Positions 1-10,702 of a DNA stretch of 24,238 bases are shown here, piece by piece; within the stretch, counting starts at the first letter, position 1, and each line of letters begins with the position of its first letter. The notes beneath the pieces were generated by a model. That model was given only the letters and a program-made list of their open reading frames with translations. It was not told the DNA's origin and ran no database searches. This DNA is from Euprymna scolopes. Lineage: Eukaryota; Mollusca; Cephalopoda; Sepiida; Sepiolidae. A program made the position numbers and the translations under genes. The stretch is taken from contig CM044498.1 in NCBI GenBank assembly GCA_024364805.1, positions 75,595,385 through 75,619,622 on the forward strand. The letters are read 5' to 3'.

Positions 1-780
1 TTTTTTTTTTTTTTTTTTTTTTTCACCCCAAACAAGACAGTGCCACTAAGTCGTAAGGGGCTACTATTTGGGTCCAAATTTGCAAGGATACTATGTGGGG
101 AGTTGGGCATCGAGATGTCTGTTCACATAACATTTGAACTTCTGCATGTCAATACAGTCATGGAAGCAGTAACCTGGGAGGGAATTCCAGAGTCCAGCAG
201 ATTAAGGGAAGAAGATATCTGAATAGAAAGCGTTTTGGCATGTAGGGATCTCAACAGTGTAGGGGTGGGATTTTGCTGCTTGGCAGGTTTGTCGGTGATA
301 TTTACGCCGAGGGGGGGTACTAGTGCTTTGAGTTCATTCAAGCACCTACCATTAAAGTACTTGTAAAACAGATACAGGGATCCAACATTTCGGCGATGGG
401 ACAGAGGTTTTAGTCTGGCTGACTGCGGGATCTAATGGTTAGCAACTCTTTTTTGTTGTTTTGTTTTTAGCCATGTTTAGGAGGGAGAGACTAGTGGCAG
501 ATGCACCAGCCCAGATGTGACAAGAATATTCCATGCATCGGCGATTGGTGGCTTTGTAGAGATACAAGATACTCTCAGGCGTGAGTATTCTTCTAGCACG
601 GTAGAGGGAGCCCACCTTCCTTGCAGCAGTTTTGACAATTACCTCAATGCGTTTTTTTTTTTCCAATTCATATTGTTTGAATGTAAAGCCCAGGAACTTG
701 AGGGAAGTACTTTCATGTAGCACATCATTAGTCATGGCTGCCAGTGGTTGAGAATTTAGCGGGCGTCGCAGTTTTACATT
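1..780 (-). mobile_element. Jockey/CR1-like LINE, 5'-truncated 3' fragment (copy 1)
   Basis: This is the C-terminal end of a non-LTR reverse transcriptase plus its 3' UTR and tail. Read on the minus strand, the frame at 807-439 contains HESTSLKFLGFTF, KTAARKVGSLYRARRILTPE and SILYLYKAT...RCMEYSCHIWAG, the region downstream of the RT palm in Jockey/CR1-type LINEs. The frame at 341-123 carries the following NELKALVPPL region. The copy ends at the GTTTGGGGTGAA terminus followed by A(23), seen as T at 1-23. It is dead: the frame changes between the two parts, and an A-rich insert (AAAACAAAACAAC-like, near 445-475) breaks the conserved VQKRV segment. Clade assignment (Jockey versus CR1) is from memory of family motifs and is not certain. 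Confidence 0.85.
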
Positions 781-1308
781 TTCTTTACTCTTGTTCACCC
801 CAAACATGGCACATTGCTATTTGGACGTGAGGGTTACTGTTTGGGATCATATTTACGGGGAACTATGTAAGGAAATCAACGAGATGTTTGTTCACATTAC
901 ATTTGAACTTCTGCACGTCAGTACAGTAGGAACAGAAAGCAGCGAGGTATTTCCAGAGTTTAAAAATCCGAGGGAAGAAGAACCTCAACAGTGAATGGGT
1001 GGGGTTTTGCTGTTTATCGGTTTTGTCAGGGTTATGTACGTCGAGGGGGCACCAGTGCAATGGGTTCGTCAGAGCACATTCAATTAAGATACTTGTTAAA
1101 CAGACGCAGGGATGCAACATTAGGGTGATTGGACAGTAGTTGGAGCTTGGTTGATAATGCAGTACCTATTAGATTGGAGACCCTTTTGGGGCCTATCCAA
1201 GAGGGAGAGACTAGTGCTGGATGCACCAGCCCAGATGTGGCAGCAATATTCCTGCACCGGCGAATGGTGGCTTTGTAGAGATACAGAATATTCTCAGGCG
1301 TGACTTAA
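781..1308 (-). mobile_element. Jockey/CR1-like LINE, 5'-truncated 3' fragment (copy 2)
   Basis: A second copy of the same LINE lies in the same orientation, directly upstream of copy 1 in the minus-strand sense. The minus frame at 1120-863 reads DKQQNPTHSLLR, then FFFPRIFKLWKYL, matching the family's SFFPR..LWNSLP motif, then CTDVQKFKCNVNKHLV, the usual end of the ORF. The 3' terminus GGTGAACAAGAGTAAAG (779-795) joins straight onto the 5' break of copy 1. The 5' break is near 1308, where similarity to copy 1 stops just after the TPESILYLYKAT-equivalent region. Internal deletions and frame changes make it non-functional. Compared with copy 1 it lacks part of the segment before FFPR. Confidence 0.85.
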
Positions 1309-1859
1309 TCTTCCGTTCACTCGTGCTGGGTTTGATAGTTTTGACCCAAAATCTGTCAATCCCTTGGTTAAATTAAAGACGTATGGTAAAAAATAATCAT
1401 AAATTCGTGCGTGTTATGGCGAAGGCTCTAGCTGTGAATGTCGTAGTCTAAGAAAGGTTGCTATCTGGCCTGATGGCAATGGATACGAATTTAGTGTAAT
1501 CGTCGCGACCCATTTTCGTGCTGGACGCAGTAGTCTGAAAGTAAGAACAAAAAAAATTGTCGCGGTCATTGTGCAAACTTCAAATTAAAAAATTGTATAC
1601 GAGTGTCGTCTTTCCGACCTGCCAAGTTCGTCAAAACTTATAGAAACAACACCGAAATAATGATTTTAAATATGAATAAAATTGAACGTTTTAATCCTGC
1701 GAAAAATTCTTAAAATGCAATATGTCGACTCAAATCATGGAGAGATGATAAACATGTCTATTTTTAAGGTCAAAATCACTTTCAAGTTGTCACGGCTAAT
1801 ACGAAAACGAGATGGCGATAATCGATCTCCAATTGATCTAAAACTTGTAACCAAGCTCA
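1309..1859. other. Unassigned AT-rich DNA
   Basis: No recognisable gene. The last 70 bases (about 1790-1859) may be a very diverged upstream extension of the LINE fragment that follows, since LKLVTKLNSFRRMSHL resembles the family's SSKLQPLSHRRNVASL, but this is weak. The rest matches nothing I recognise. Confidence 0.5.
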
Positions 1860-2240
1860 ACTCGTTTCGGCGCATGTCACATCTCTGTGCTTGTTTTACA
1901 AATACTTTAGTGAAATGTGCTCTGATGAACACCTATCACTTGTATCCGCTCGAAGTACATATGCCAGACTAACTCGACAAGCAACAAAATCCCTCCCCTT
2001 CATTGTCGATGTCTCTAAATGCCGGAAAGTTTCTACTATAATAGTTTCTTCTTTTGGACTGCTAGACTTTGAATTCCTCTCCCTGTTTCCTGCTTTCCTG
2101 ACTGTACTAGCATGCAGAAATTTAAATGTTATTTGAATGAACATTCTGTTACTCGATTCCCTACATAGTGCCTCTGTAGGTATGACCCCAATTATTAGCC
2201 CCTCGCGTCCAAGTAGCAATATGACTTTGAAGTGAATAAG
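1860..2240 (+). mobile_element. Jockey/CR1-like LINE, 3' fragment (copy 3)
   Basis: This plus-strand fragment is from the same LINE family as copies 1 and 2. The frame at 1888-2136 reads LFYKYFSEMCSDEHLSL, then LTRQATKSLPF and SKCRKV, equivalent to the SLFYKYFNG.CSDEL and PTRQ..KSHP segments of the other copies. It ends in VLACRNLNVI followed by a stop at the usual ORF end. The 3' UTR reaches CCAAGTAGCAATATGACTTT and terminates in GTGAATAAGAGT, the family end. It is heavily 5' truncated and has lost the FFPR..LW motif. The 3' end abuts the fold-back element at 2243. Confidence 0.8.
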
Positions 2241-2242
2241 AG

Positions 2243-2845
2243 TTTGGGTTTGTATTACTGTACACATAGATTCGAAAAAGTTGTCAAAAAACAAATATAT
2301 AACAAACAAATGTTATCAAAGGCAAGATAAGTTACTTTTCTACCTAACTGGATATATTTTTTGTGTTTTTATTCAGTGTAACATGTTTATTCAGCTCGAA
2401 AAACATGCAGTGTTTACCGATGTATTGGAAAATTCAAAATGGCGCCCGACTCTCTCTCGGAGAGGGGAAGTTTGGGAAAAGGTATTATAAATAATAAACT
2501 AGACAAAATACTGTTAGAAATTCGCTCAATATATGTTACCGTGGCATAAGTTGACATATATTCGGTTGTTTTTTAATAGTATTTTGTCTAGTTTATTATT
2601 TATAACATCTTTTCCCAAACTTACCGTGTTAAACAGACAGTCGGGCGCCATTTTGAATTTTCCAATACATCGGTAAACACTGCATGTTTTTCGAGCTGAA
2701 TAAACATGTTACACTGAATAAAAACACAAAAAATATATCCAGTTAGGTAGAAAAGTAACTTATCTTGCCTTTGATAACATTTATTTGTTATATATTTGTT
2801 TTTTGACAACTTTTTCGAATCTGTGTACAGTAATACAAACCAAAG
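2243..2845. mobile_element. Fold-back element, about 603 bp, arms about 280 bp
   Basis: The left arm from TTTGGGTTTGTATTACTGTA is the near-perfect reverse complement of the right arm ending TACAGTAATACAAACCAAA. The arms meet at a short loop around 2540-2558 and differ only by scattered substitutions, plus one replaced block of about 17 bp (2451-2467 against 2621-2639). No coding capacity is visible. It could be a MITE, a fold-back transposon, or an inverted duplication made during repair or replication. The left end touches the 3' end of LINE copy 3. I see no convincing target-site duplication. Confidence 0.85.
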
Positions 2846-4730
2846 AGTTTTTTTGTTTTTTTTTAATACAAGGTAGACTGCCATCGATGCCTGAAATGTA
2901 TTAGGCAAAAAACAAAAACAAAAGAAATAATTCTTAATTTAAATAAAAATAAAGTTACATGTTTTTCTTGCCTAATGCATTTTAAGTGTTTTTTTTTTGT
3001 TTTTTTTTCTCCTTCTTTCTTCAGCCTATGCTGTTACATCTGCTTATCTGCTGTTCTGTCTACGTTTTTAAAAGCCATGAATTAAAATTGTCGCCCAATT
3101 CTTACGCGCCTTCACGAATTTCTTTTTAGAAGTATTTTTCTGTTATCTTGTCATTTTTGTCAGCAAACTTTCTCTTCGGCTATCAAGTTTCTTGAAAAGC
3201 AAAAAGGGTGGAGCCCATCCCACCCGTTCCTCGCTCGTTTCTACTCCATTCACCTCTTACTGCCCGTGACATGCTTTTATGGGGCCAATAACGCGGGCCC
3301 GTAACATGACCCCTGCGAATATTATCAACTCGGTCTATTTGGACCCGTATCTTAAACGTTTTGACTACCGTTGCCTCGGGGGAGCAACTATTCACCTTTT
3401 TAAAAACATACAAATGACGTGCGTGAGTTTTATTAGCAATTCTCACACGTTTTAATCATGGCCATGTCTGTAAGCATTGTATTAGCTATAATACGTTGAA
3501 TAAGATAATTCTATGTACATGCCAGAAGTTGATGTGTTATTTAATCTATTAGCGGGGGCGATAGTGCTTCGCTAGTGTTCGCACTTGCTATAATAATCAT
3601 CTAAAATCATAAAATTACGTCAGTAATTTAATTTTTGGCTACTTTGCATATTAATGGAGTCACATTGGTCCGGCCAAGGAGCCAGATCAGATAAGGTAAG
3701 CATATTAATTTACTCGAACCATTGCCCGTTGTCTGTCATGACACGTCATAGAAAATAGACGGGGTTACTTCAGTTGGCGGACCCGCCTAATTACATTTCA
3801 CGATTTCTTGTTGGTTTCATTTAGTTTTCGCACATTTTTTAAAATAAAAAATGTATAATATTCATAAACTAATTGTATTTTCATTTTTTATTTTGTTTTC
3901 AAATGAATATGTTCATACACAGGAACACCTTATCGACCGGACCACGACGACACAGATATTATGACGTTGTGAATTTAGCTTTTTAAAATGAAACAACAAA
4001 TCAATCTTTTACACATACGATATTTTCAAACCGCATCAAAACCAAGAATTTTACCTGAACCTCCTTTCAAACAAAACGACATTTCTACATGAAATAATAA
4101 ACGATTTCTTTCTCATTTTTCTATATTATGTGTCCGAGAGATCGCTCTTTCTAATGGTACCACGTCTGTGCTGCTTCGATGCGGATTACAAAAGGTTTTA
4201 GTGGACGTACAAACACACAGACATTTTCCCTTTATATAATAGAAGAAACCCCGATATTTTAGATGATAGACAAAAACAGTGCTTGTTCTAAGAGTTATTT
4301 GCAAACGAAAAATATGAGCTTCTACATTGAAGTCATTATTGTTCTATTATATATTTTAACTAAATTTACTCGGTGTTGCCCAGGTGCGTCCCTATTGCTT
4401 GGATGGAGGGAAAGCTTATAGAAGTAATTAAAAATATAGTTATATTGACTTTTTTAATACGTGTTAGTTTTCAATTGTATTTTATTTCAATAACTATTTG
4501 ATTAGTAGTAAATAACTTGTGTAATTATAAAAGTTACGTATATGCGAGAAACGCACTCACACGCGCTATATTGTCTGACAGTTTTATTAATAGAAAGCAA
4601 TCTGACTTCAGTTATGTGGATGTGGTTACGTCGACACAACTAGTAATGATGTTGAATGGGTTCACTCGACAGTGAAGCTCTTCCATACAGTTCATCGATT
4701 GGAGCATCCATCCGTGGTGAAAGACCGACG
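2846..4730. other. Unassigned AT-rich DNA
   Basis: No gene recognised. There are T-rich runs (2990-3010), a locally GC-richer patch at about 3200-3360 with two similar CCCGTRACATG motifs, and CGGTGTTGCCCAGGTG at 4371-4386. That last motif shares a 10-base core with the tail of the tRNA-like SINE near 16345. The frames of 60-90 codons here show no recognisable domain. Confidence 0.5.
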
Positions 4731-4920
4731 CAGTCTCTTTCATAGTCCCCCATCTCTCTTCTTCCCTCCCTCTTTCTCTCTCATATATAATTTTCACTTT
4801 ATCTTTTTATCTTTTCGAAATATCTCTCCCTCTCTTTATCATTTCTAAACATCTCTCCCCACTCTCTATTTATCATTTAAAAAAAAATTTCCCTCACACA
4901 CACCCTCCTTTTCTCTCCTC
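4731..4920. repeat. Pyrimidine-rich low-complexity tract with short tandem duplication
   Basis: The plus strand is almost entirely C/T with interspersed A. Two roughly 30-bp units of the form CTCTCC...CTCT..TTATCATTT lie in tandem at about 4820-4878. This is a degenerate microsatellite with no coding signal. Confidence 0.7.
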
Positions 4921-5147
4921 GTACTACTATTTACCTAATTTATTCCATCTAAGTCCTTTGTCTACCTATGGGAAGGGAATAAGATAACAAGTTGTTTTAC
5001 GTCATTACATCTGCATTGCGCGGACTTTTCTCCACTGACCCGATTCATGAAGTTTATAGTCTTTCGAGAGATGGAGCGGGGGTAGAGTCGTTGGGCGTTG
5101 AAAATTACAATTTTCTCTTCTGCCTTGCGATTAATACAATGTTACGT

Positions 5148-5170
5148 TTATTTATTTATTTATTTATTTT
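5148..5170 (+). repeat. (TTTA)n microsatellite
   Basis: About five TTTA units, perfect or nearly so, in AT-rich sequence. Confidence 0.9.
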
Positions 5171-5325
5171 TAGATAGCGATTAATTATTCATATTTAAAA
5201 TTTTCGGACTACTGTTCTCATCTTCAGTGTTATTTGTACCTTTTCGAATTTCGAACGGAACCTTTATTTAATTCACGGGAGGACATGCTCTAGTTTGCTT
5301 GTCGAATTCATTTGAAAAAATCGCA

Positions 5326-5430
5326 CAACGTTGCTGTTAATTCACGATGAAACAATGGCTTTCTCGGATCATGTAAGTTAAGTAACATTGAACCTGGTCA
5401 ATATATAGATGGGTAACATTCACGTGTGCC
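5326..5430 (+). mobile_element. 5S rRNA-derived sequence (SINE3-like head), degraded
   Basis: The order and spacing follow eukaryotic 5S rRNA. TTCACGATGAA matches the CACGTTGAA region, CTCGGATCATG matches CCGATCACCG, and AAGTTAAGTAACATTGAACC (5375-5394) matches the box A region. CTGGTCAATA follows, then GATGGGTAAC (5408-5417) in place of the box C motif GATGGGTGACC. The 3' part after box C is poorly conserved. It is therefore a decayed 5S pseudogene or the head of a 5S-derived SINE, not a functional 5S gene. No clear body or tail was found downstream. Confidence 0.7.
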
Positions 5431-7007
5431 TGAAGTTTCGAAAGAGTTTTTTACAAAAGCCCTAAACCTTGTAATAGAAGTATGAATCCATCTCTCATCC
5501 CCCTTAACTGTGACAAAATATGCAATATTTAGAGTCTTAGTAGGGCAACTCATCTAGAAGAAGATAAGCGCCAAAATGTAATGGGATTTTCGTTTATCTC
5601 TGCATTCTGTCTGATCGTGTATAATTTCTCTGCCGATTTTGGATTAAGAGAAATGCGGTTGAGATCACAGCGAAACAAACGTGCAATCTCATTTCAACGG
5701 GTAACTATTATCACTAGAAGCAAGAGAGGGAAAAATAGGATATTTAAAAAATTAGTTTTCTATTTAACGACACTAAATTGTACGCAAAAAATGAACTTAA
5801 GAATTAAACATGGGCAGTTATTCATCCAAATCTTCTGTTCGTTCTTTGACCAACGTATCTTATGTATCTGCAAAATTAATGGTAGATTTCAAAAAATGTA
5901 TAAAATGTTTTTACTCATCCCTTCAATTAAAAATTCACTAAAATTAAAGAAATTAACAAATTTTAATGACAGTTTCAGTATTTATTAACGATCACAGACT
6001 CCAATGAAACGACTTTTAAAAGATTTTATTGAAAATGTATTATTTATAGAATTTATAGGCTCTCGTATTTTTTAAAATTTTTAATTTTTTTTTTTCTACT
6101 AGCCATATTTATTTACATTATTAACGCTTTTTTTTCTTTTTTTTTTTTTTGCGTAAGTCACTTTTCGGGGACAATTATACAATTTTAGTAATAATAAAAA
6201 AGTAAGTATATATGTATTATTAATTAACTCGAAATAGTTGCAGAAAACTAATATTCATGTTTCCAGAAAATTAAAATATTTTTCAAGTGTCAATTTTTAC
6301 TGAATTTAGATTTTTGTTTAGTTGTAGTAATAACATTTTTACTTTTTTTAAAAATAATTTTAAGTCTTATCTTTCAGATACAATCTCAATTTAAACAAAC
6401 TAATAAAAAAAATTAATAAGCTCTTTTTAATAAACACGGTTCGTATGTATCTTTTTTTTTATGTGTGTGCGGCAAGATGATGTATATAAATGAAATAATG
6501 ATCTCATGATCCTCGCAATTCATTTCATTTTACATTCAATTAAAATTCAATTGAATATAGTCTAATGTGTTTTGTTTTTGTTTTTGTTCAGCATAGGACA
6601 TAGTATACAGTAAAATAAGCGTGGCTTGATCTTGACCCGACATTGCTGGTGTTCAGTAGGACGATTTGAAGCCATGCTGGAATAAGCAGAGAAAACCCGG
6701 TGTTATTTAGTTTTCTTGGTCTTAGGCTCGTTACATAAACAAGGCTTCTATAATTTAATCCATAGTTTGTATGATGGTGTATGGATCCCTACCTTTTATC
6801 AAGTATTAAAGTGAAAATCATGCAGTAGCACCGACTGAGTTCGAACCCGGTACGCCGGGCAAAACGTATATTTATTTCTCATTTGTACATGAATAATTAA
6901 GTTATGCATTGTGATGAATTTGATTTTCTCTTTATTTTGGATTTAATTTATTTGAATGAACTAAAACAACACGTTAATTATTTAGTTGTGCTAAAGCTTC
7001 TCCAGTA
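5431..7007. other. Unassigned AT-rich DNA
   Basis: No supported gene. An open frame of 135 codons at 5581-5988 is rich in Lys, Phe and Ile, has no recognisable domain, and looks like a chance frame in AT-rich DNA. An isolated B-box-like GAGTTCGAACCC at 6837-6848 has no convincing A box at tRNA spacing on either strand. Confidence 0.5.
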
Positions 7008-7042
7008 GATGACCGATGACAGATGACCGATGACCGATGACA
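7008..7042 (+). repeat. Heptamer minisatellite, GATGACM x5
   Basis: Five tandem 7-bp units alternate between GATGACC and GATGACA. There is no coding context. Confidence 0.9.
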
Positions 7043-7340
7043 GTAATGAATTTGCTTGTGTTGCTTTGTCACGTTAAAACTCTGCTTTCCACAAAAATCT
7101 CTTGCGTAATGATTTTTTTTGTAGTTCGGTTGGCTAAAACAAACGTGTCCGAACTCGCGTAGAGATGAACAAGCAACACCTACGTACTGGCTGCCTTATA
7201 TCGTTGGCGCGAAAATATGAATTCCTTGATGAGCTGTTGTGAAGACGCTTAAAATGTTTTCGTTCTTTGCCAGAGAACGAAGTATGGCGTACAACAAAGC
7301 GAGATGGCAATAAAATGCGACAGAAATTAACACCACTCGT

Positions 7341-7372
<32 letters not shown>

Positions 7373-8006
7373 CTTGTGATTATTATTAATCTTCCGAAAA
7401 GTGGAAAGTGTGGCACAAGGCCATGGTTTAGTGTAAACTTAGTTTATAGAAGACGACATCCACATCAGTCAGGGTGGTATTTCACTACATAGCTGTTCTT
7501 TCTAAACATGTCTACATTTAGAGTCCATGATCCCTTCTTTAAAAGAAGGCGTGAACGTAGGAAGACTTCTTTTACTTTTTCTTTGTGGAATAAAAATGTT
7601 TTCCCATTTCTCACGAGATTATTCGTTTCTCTTTAAGGAAGCGGCGCCCTTTTCTTTCCTTCCGACATTTTTTTTTTTTTCTTATCTGATAATTCGAAAA
7701 AACAAAAATGGGCACAACCACTGCATGTGTTTTGACTTGAAGCAACTTACAAAACCAAACCTATGGTTTCGCTTGTGCGGGGTTGGGTATTTCTCTGACT
7801 GGTGTATACGGATGGGGGTGACGGCACAGTGCATCCTACCCCCCCCCCTTAAGCTTTTCTATCGTTTTTATTTGATATACGCCGCACTACGAACCTCCTA
7901 ACACGAACAGTTTTATCAATGTCCGCCTTTATTTTTACATTCTTATAAGTAAACTGTATTTGATCAATTTTTTATAATATAGGTAAAACTTACAATATAG
8001 ATAAAC
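7043..8006. other. Unassigned DNA with a poly(A) run
   Basis: No gene recognised. A(23) at 7346-7368 follows a segment with AATAAA at 7310-7315, which would suit the tail of an old retrocopy, but the upstream 150 bp match nothing I know. A frame of 124 codons at 7527-7901 has no domain and ends in a C tract (7840-7848). Confidence 0.45.
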
Positions 8007-8785
8007 GGTCAACGCTGCCAAAAATAAGCTCGTTTCCTTTAATAATTACAAGAAACCTTTTCAACCATCAATAGATATGGCTAAAGATACATTACCTGAA
8101 AGTACTTCTTTGAAACTCCTCAGTTTAATGTTCACAGGAAATATGAGTTGGAACAGATACATTGAGAGCATTGCCAAGACTGCTGCAAATAAGGTTGGCT
8201 CTCTCTACTGTGTAAGAAAGTTACGCCTGAAAGTATCCTGTACCTCTACAAGACCACTATTCGCCCATGTATGGAGTATTGTTGTCACATTTGGGTTGGT
8301 GCATCTGCTACTAGTCTCTCTCTCCTGGACAGGGTTCAAAAGAGTCACCAACCTGATAGGTTCTGGACTGTCATCTAAAGTTTAACCTCTGTCTCATCGA
8401 TGAAATGTTGCAGCCCTCTGCCTTTTTTACAAGTATTTTAATGGTGGATGCTCTGACGAACTACAAGCCTTTTTGCTCTACGTAAATATCCTTTGCAAAC
8501 CCGACAAGCAGCAAAGTCCCACCCCTACACAGATCCCTAGATGTAAGAAAGCGTTCTATTCCAATAGTTTCTTCCTCAGAACTGTTAGACTTTAGAATTC
8601 CCTTCCGGGTTCCTGCTTCCCCAACTGTACTGACATGCAGAAGTTCAAGTGTAATGTGAACAGACATCTTGCTGCTCAACTCCCTACATAGTATTTTTGC
8701 AACTTATATCCCTGATAGTAGCCCCTTACATCAAAGCAGCAATGTTTGGGATGAAAATGTTAAAATAAAAATAAAAAAAAATAGA
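8007..8785 (+). mobile_element. Jockey/CR1-like LINE, 3' fragment (copy 4, best preserved)
   Basis: This is the cleanest copy of the LINE family in the window. Reading begins with AAKNKLVSFNNYKK just upstream of the frame at 8077-8385, which has LPESTSLKLLSLMFTGNMSW, YIESIAKTAANKVGSLYC, and then a one-base loss near 8220-8226. After it, YLYKTTIRPCMEYCCHIW and GASATSLSLLD continue in another frame. Further on, SHRR.., CSDEL and FFL-type segments are recognisable at nucleotide level, with several stops. The 3' UTR has ATCAAAGCAGCAATGTTTGG, then an A-rich tail (8748-8785). It is 5' truncated well inside the RT domain and lacks the endonuclease and RT catalytic core. It is immobile. Confidence 0.88.
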
Positions 8786-9699
8786 CAAAACAAATAATAT
8801 TGATAAAACTCGCAGGATAACTCACGACAAATTATCTTTCCTGTTTGTTGTCCGATACTAACTGGAATTTTGTTAGATTATTGAAGATTATTTAATCTGT
8901 CTTTATTTTTTTCGCGTTGTCACCTGGATTTAGGGTTAAGGAAAATTGTTTTTTTTTTGTTTTTTTACTTAGTAATAACTCCCCTTTTTAATATCAGAAA
9001 CGCTAGCTGTATCAATGATTCGTGACTTAATTGTCAATTTCGCTATGAAAATATTAAGTTATAAAACACAAATACCACTGACCCTAAGTTCAGGTGACTA
9101 AACAAATGAAAGCCAGGGTCAATTTGTTACACCAGAGAGGCCACTTATAAACCAAAGACTATAATTTTTTTTTTATTTTACTAGTATGTACACTTTTGGT
9201 GCCACTCAAAACTCGAGCATGTGTTAAGGCTTGCGAGGAGGAGGGCAAGTGCCATACTTAGCTGTCTGTTAACATTCTCGATTGTAAGTTGAGTTTTTTA
9301 AGATAAAGCAACGTGCCATTATAAAAAAAAACTTGACTAATTAGTCTTTTTTATTTTATATATGACGAGTACTTGATAATTTGTATTCCCCGACCAAAGC
9401 CATTGACTTTTACAAAGTGGCTTGAAAACGAGTCAAATACGACCGCTTTGCCGGTTGATGGGTTGATATGAAAAGGAATTAAGTAAACCGTACAACTGCG
9501 GCGTGGTCAATGGGTTTGGTATGACTATTGTGGACGACGGGAGATTCGACAGGCGGACGTTGACAAAGCTTTGTTCGTATTACGGGGAGAGGGTATTACT
9601 TGGGAAGAAGATGCAACTAGTTTGTATTTAATTTTGCTCTTTGTCCTCCGTTACAGACGAGCTGGTTTAATTAACACTATGGTCATCTATGGGAATAGG
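8786..9699. other. Unassigned AT-rich DNA
   Basis: No gene recognised on either strand. There are several T-rich runs (8948-8966, 9165-9180) and no structured repeat that I could resolve. Confidence 0.5.
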
Positions 9700-9808
9700 A
9701 AATGCATCGGTCTGTCAGCTAATCAAGGGGTGTCACAGAGGTTAAGCAATGTTGAGTTTAGCCAGTACCAGATGGGTGACCATTTTGGGAATAACAGGTG
9801 CTGTATGT
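9700..9808 (+). mobile_element. 5S rRNA-derived sequence (SINE3-like head)
   Basis: TCACAGAGGTTAAGCAATG, GTTGAGTTTAGCCAGTACC, GATGGGTGACC (9771-9781) and TTTTGGGAATAACAGGTGCT follow the 3' two thirds of eukaryotic 5S rRNA in order and nearly base for base, including intact box C and a near-intact box A. The 5' third (before about 9728) is diverged. 5S rRNA is transcribed by Pol III from these internal elements, and SINE3-class SINEs are known to reuse them. The sequence after 9808 does not continue as 5S and could be a SINE body. Identity as a SINE rather than a 5S pseudogene is inference. Confidence 0.78.
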
Positions 9809-10691
9809 AGGATAACCTCGACACTTTCCTGTAAGAACAGTAAAATCCTGACCACGACATCTTTCCTGTCCGAGATATACACGCGGCAGAAGATCAGTTG
9901 TAAATTTAAAATTCCCATGAAATTTCCTTCTAATGAGGAATCCGGTTCGACCAGCCTGGCTGAGTGCCGTTTGGGTAAGGTACCTCTGTGAACTCGGTTT
10001 AGTTTATCAATACTGTATTATTTGGTAGAAACGATGCCCAATCCATGCAGGTTGTCCCAAAAGAGCAGATCATGAGTTCGTAGAGTACGCACGTGCATTT
10101 TGTGTATCCGACATTTTCTCTACGTATGAATGGTGTATTTAGATTAGGTAAAAACGCATTTCTTTAAATAAGATACACATTCTGGTGTCCATTTGATTCG
10201 CTGACCATTGTTTCTAAAAGAACCCCTCTTCTCTCCACCACTGGACATTTTGGAAGACATCAAAGCCCGATTTAATCTCCGAAAAGTAACAGATCGTATG
10301 AATATTGGAAGATTTTAAAATAGTCGGGGGCGGATATTTTGGAATTCTAGGAGTCCATCCAAATTTGTGCAATTTCATGAATCTGAATCAGGTCTTATGC
10401 CCCCGAGCAGGTCAATACAGCACATAACCTTATGAAAGGTATTAACCCTTAACTGCCCACTAGTGATGGGTGAACTAGAGGCTTGTGTTAAAAAATATTG
10501 TCTTTACATTGGATAATCAGAAAGGTTGATATGCCGTAAAATAGAGGCAAACCTTGCTGAACATGACCAGAAATCGAATGAAGGCCAGTTTAACAAGTTT
10601 CAATACAGTTTTCGGTCTATTATCAAAACCCCAGTGTCAATTCGTCATTTATAGGTAAAGGGAAAAACGTTCCGTTCACATCTTCAGCATT
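9809..10691. other. Unassigned DNA; includes half of a repeat that flanks the gap
   Basis: No gene recognised. The motif ATAATCAGAAAGGTTGATAT at 10513-10532, continuing to 10541, recurs on the far side of the gap at 11620-11650. Confidence 0.5.
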
Positions 10692-10702
10692 ACCCCCCCC
10701 CC
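10692..10702 (+). repeat. C homopolymer at gap edge
   Basis: Eleven C residues run directly into the N stretch. Such tracts commonly stop sequencing or assembly. Confidence 0.95.

Noticed and set aside
3550-3590. GGGGGCGATAG motif shared with the complement of 19265-19286
   Set aside because: Only about 11 bases plus a rearranged GTGTTCGCAC match; too short to call a shared element.
5581-5988. 135-codon frame, a possible host exon
   Set aside because: Lys/Ile/Phe-rich composition typical of AT-rich non-coding DNA, no domain, and no convincing splice or promoter context.
6837-6848. B-box-like GAGTTCGAACCC, a possible tRNA or SINE
   Set aside because: No A box at suitable distance on either strand.
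7008-7042. Heptamer array considered as a CRISPR-like or telomere-like repeat
   Set aside because: Units are directly adjacent with no spacers and do not match known telomere motifs; it is a short minisatellite.
7527-7901. 124-codon frame
   Set aside because: No domain, runs through homopolymers (T run, C run), and shows no codon-bias or exon signal.
9571-9810. 79-codon frame overlapping the 5S-like segment
   Set aside because: Its C-terminal third is a translation of 5S-derived sequence, and the rest has no recognisable domain.
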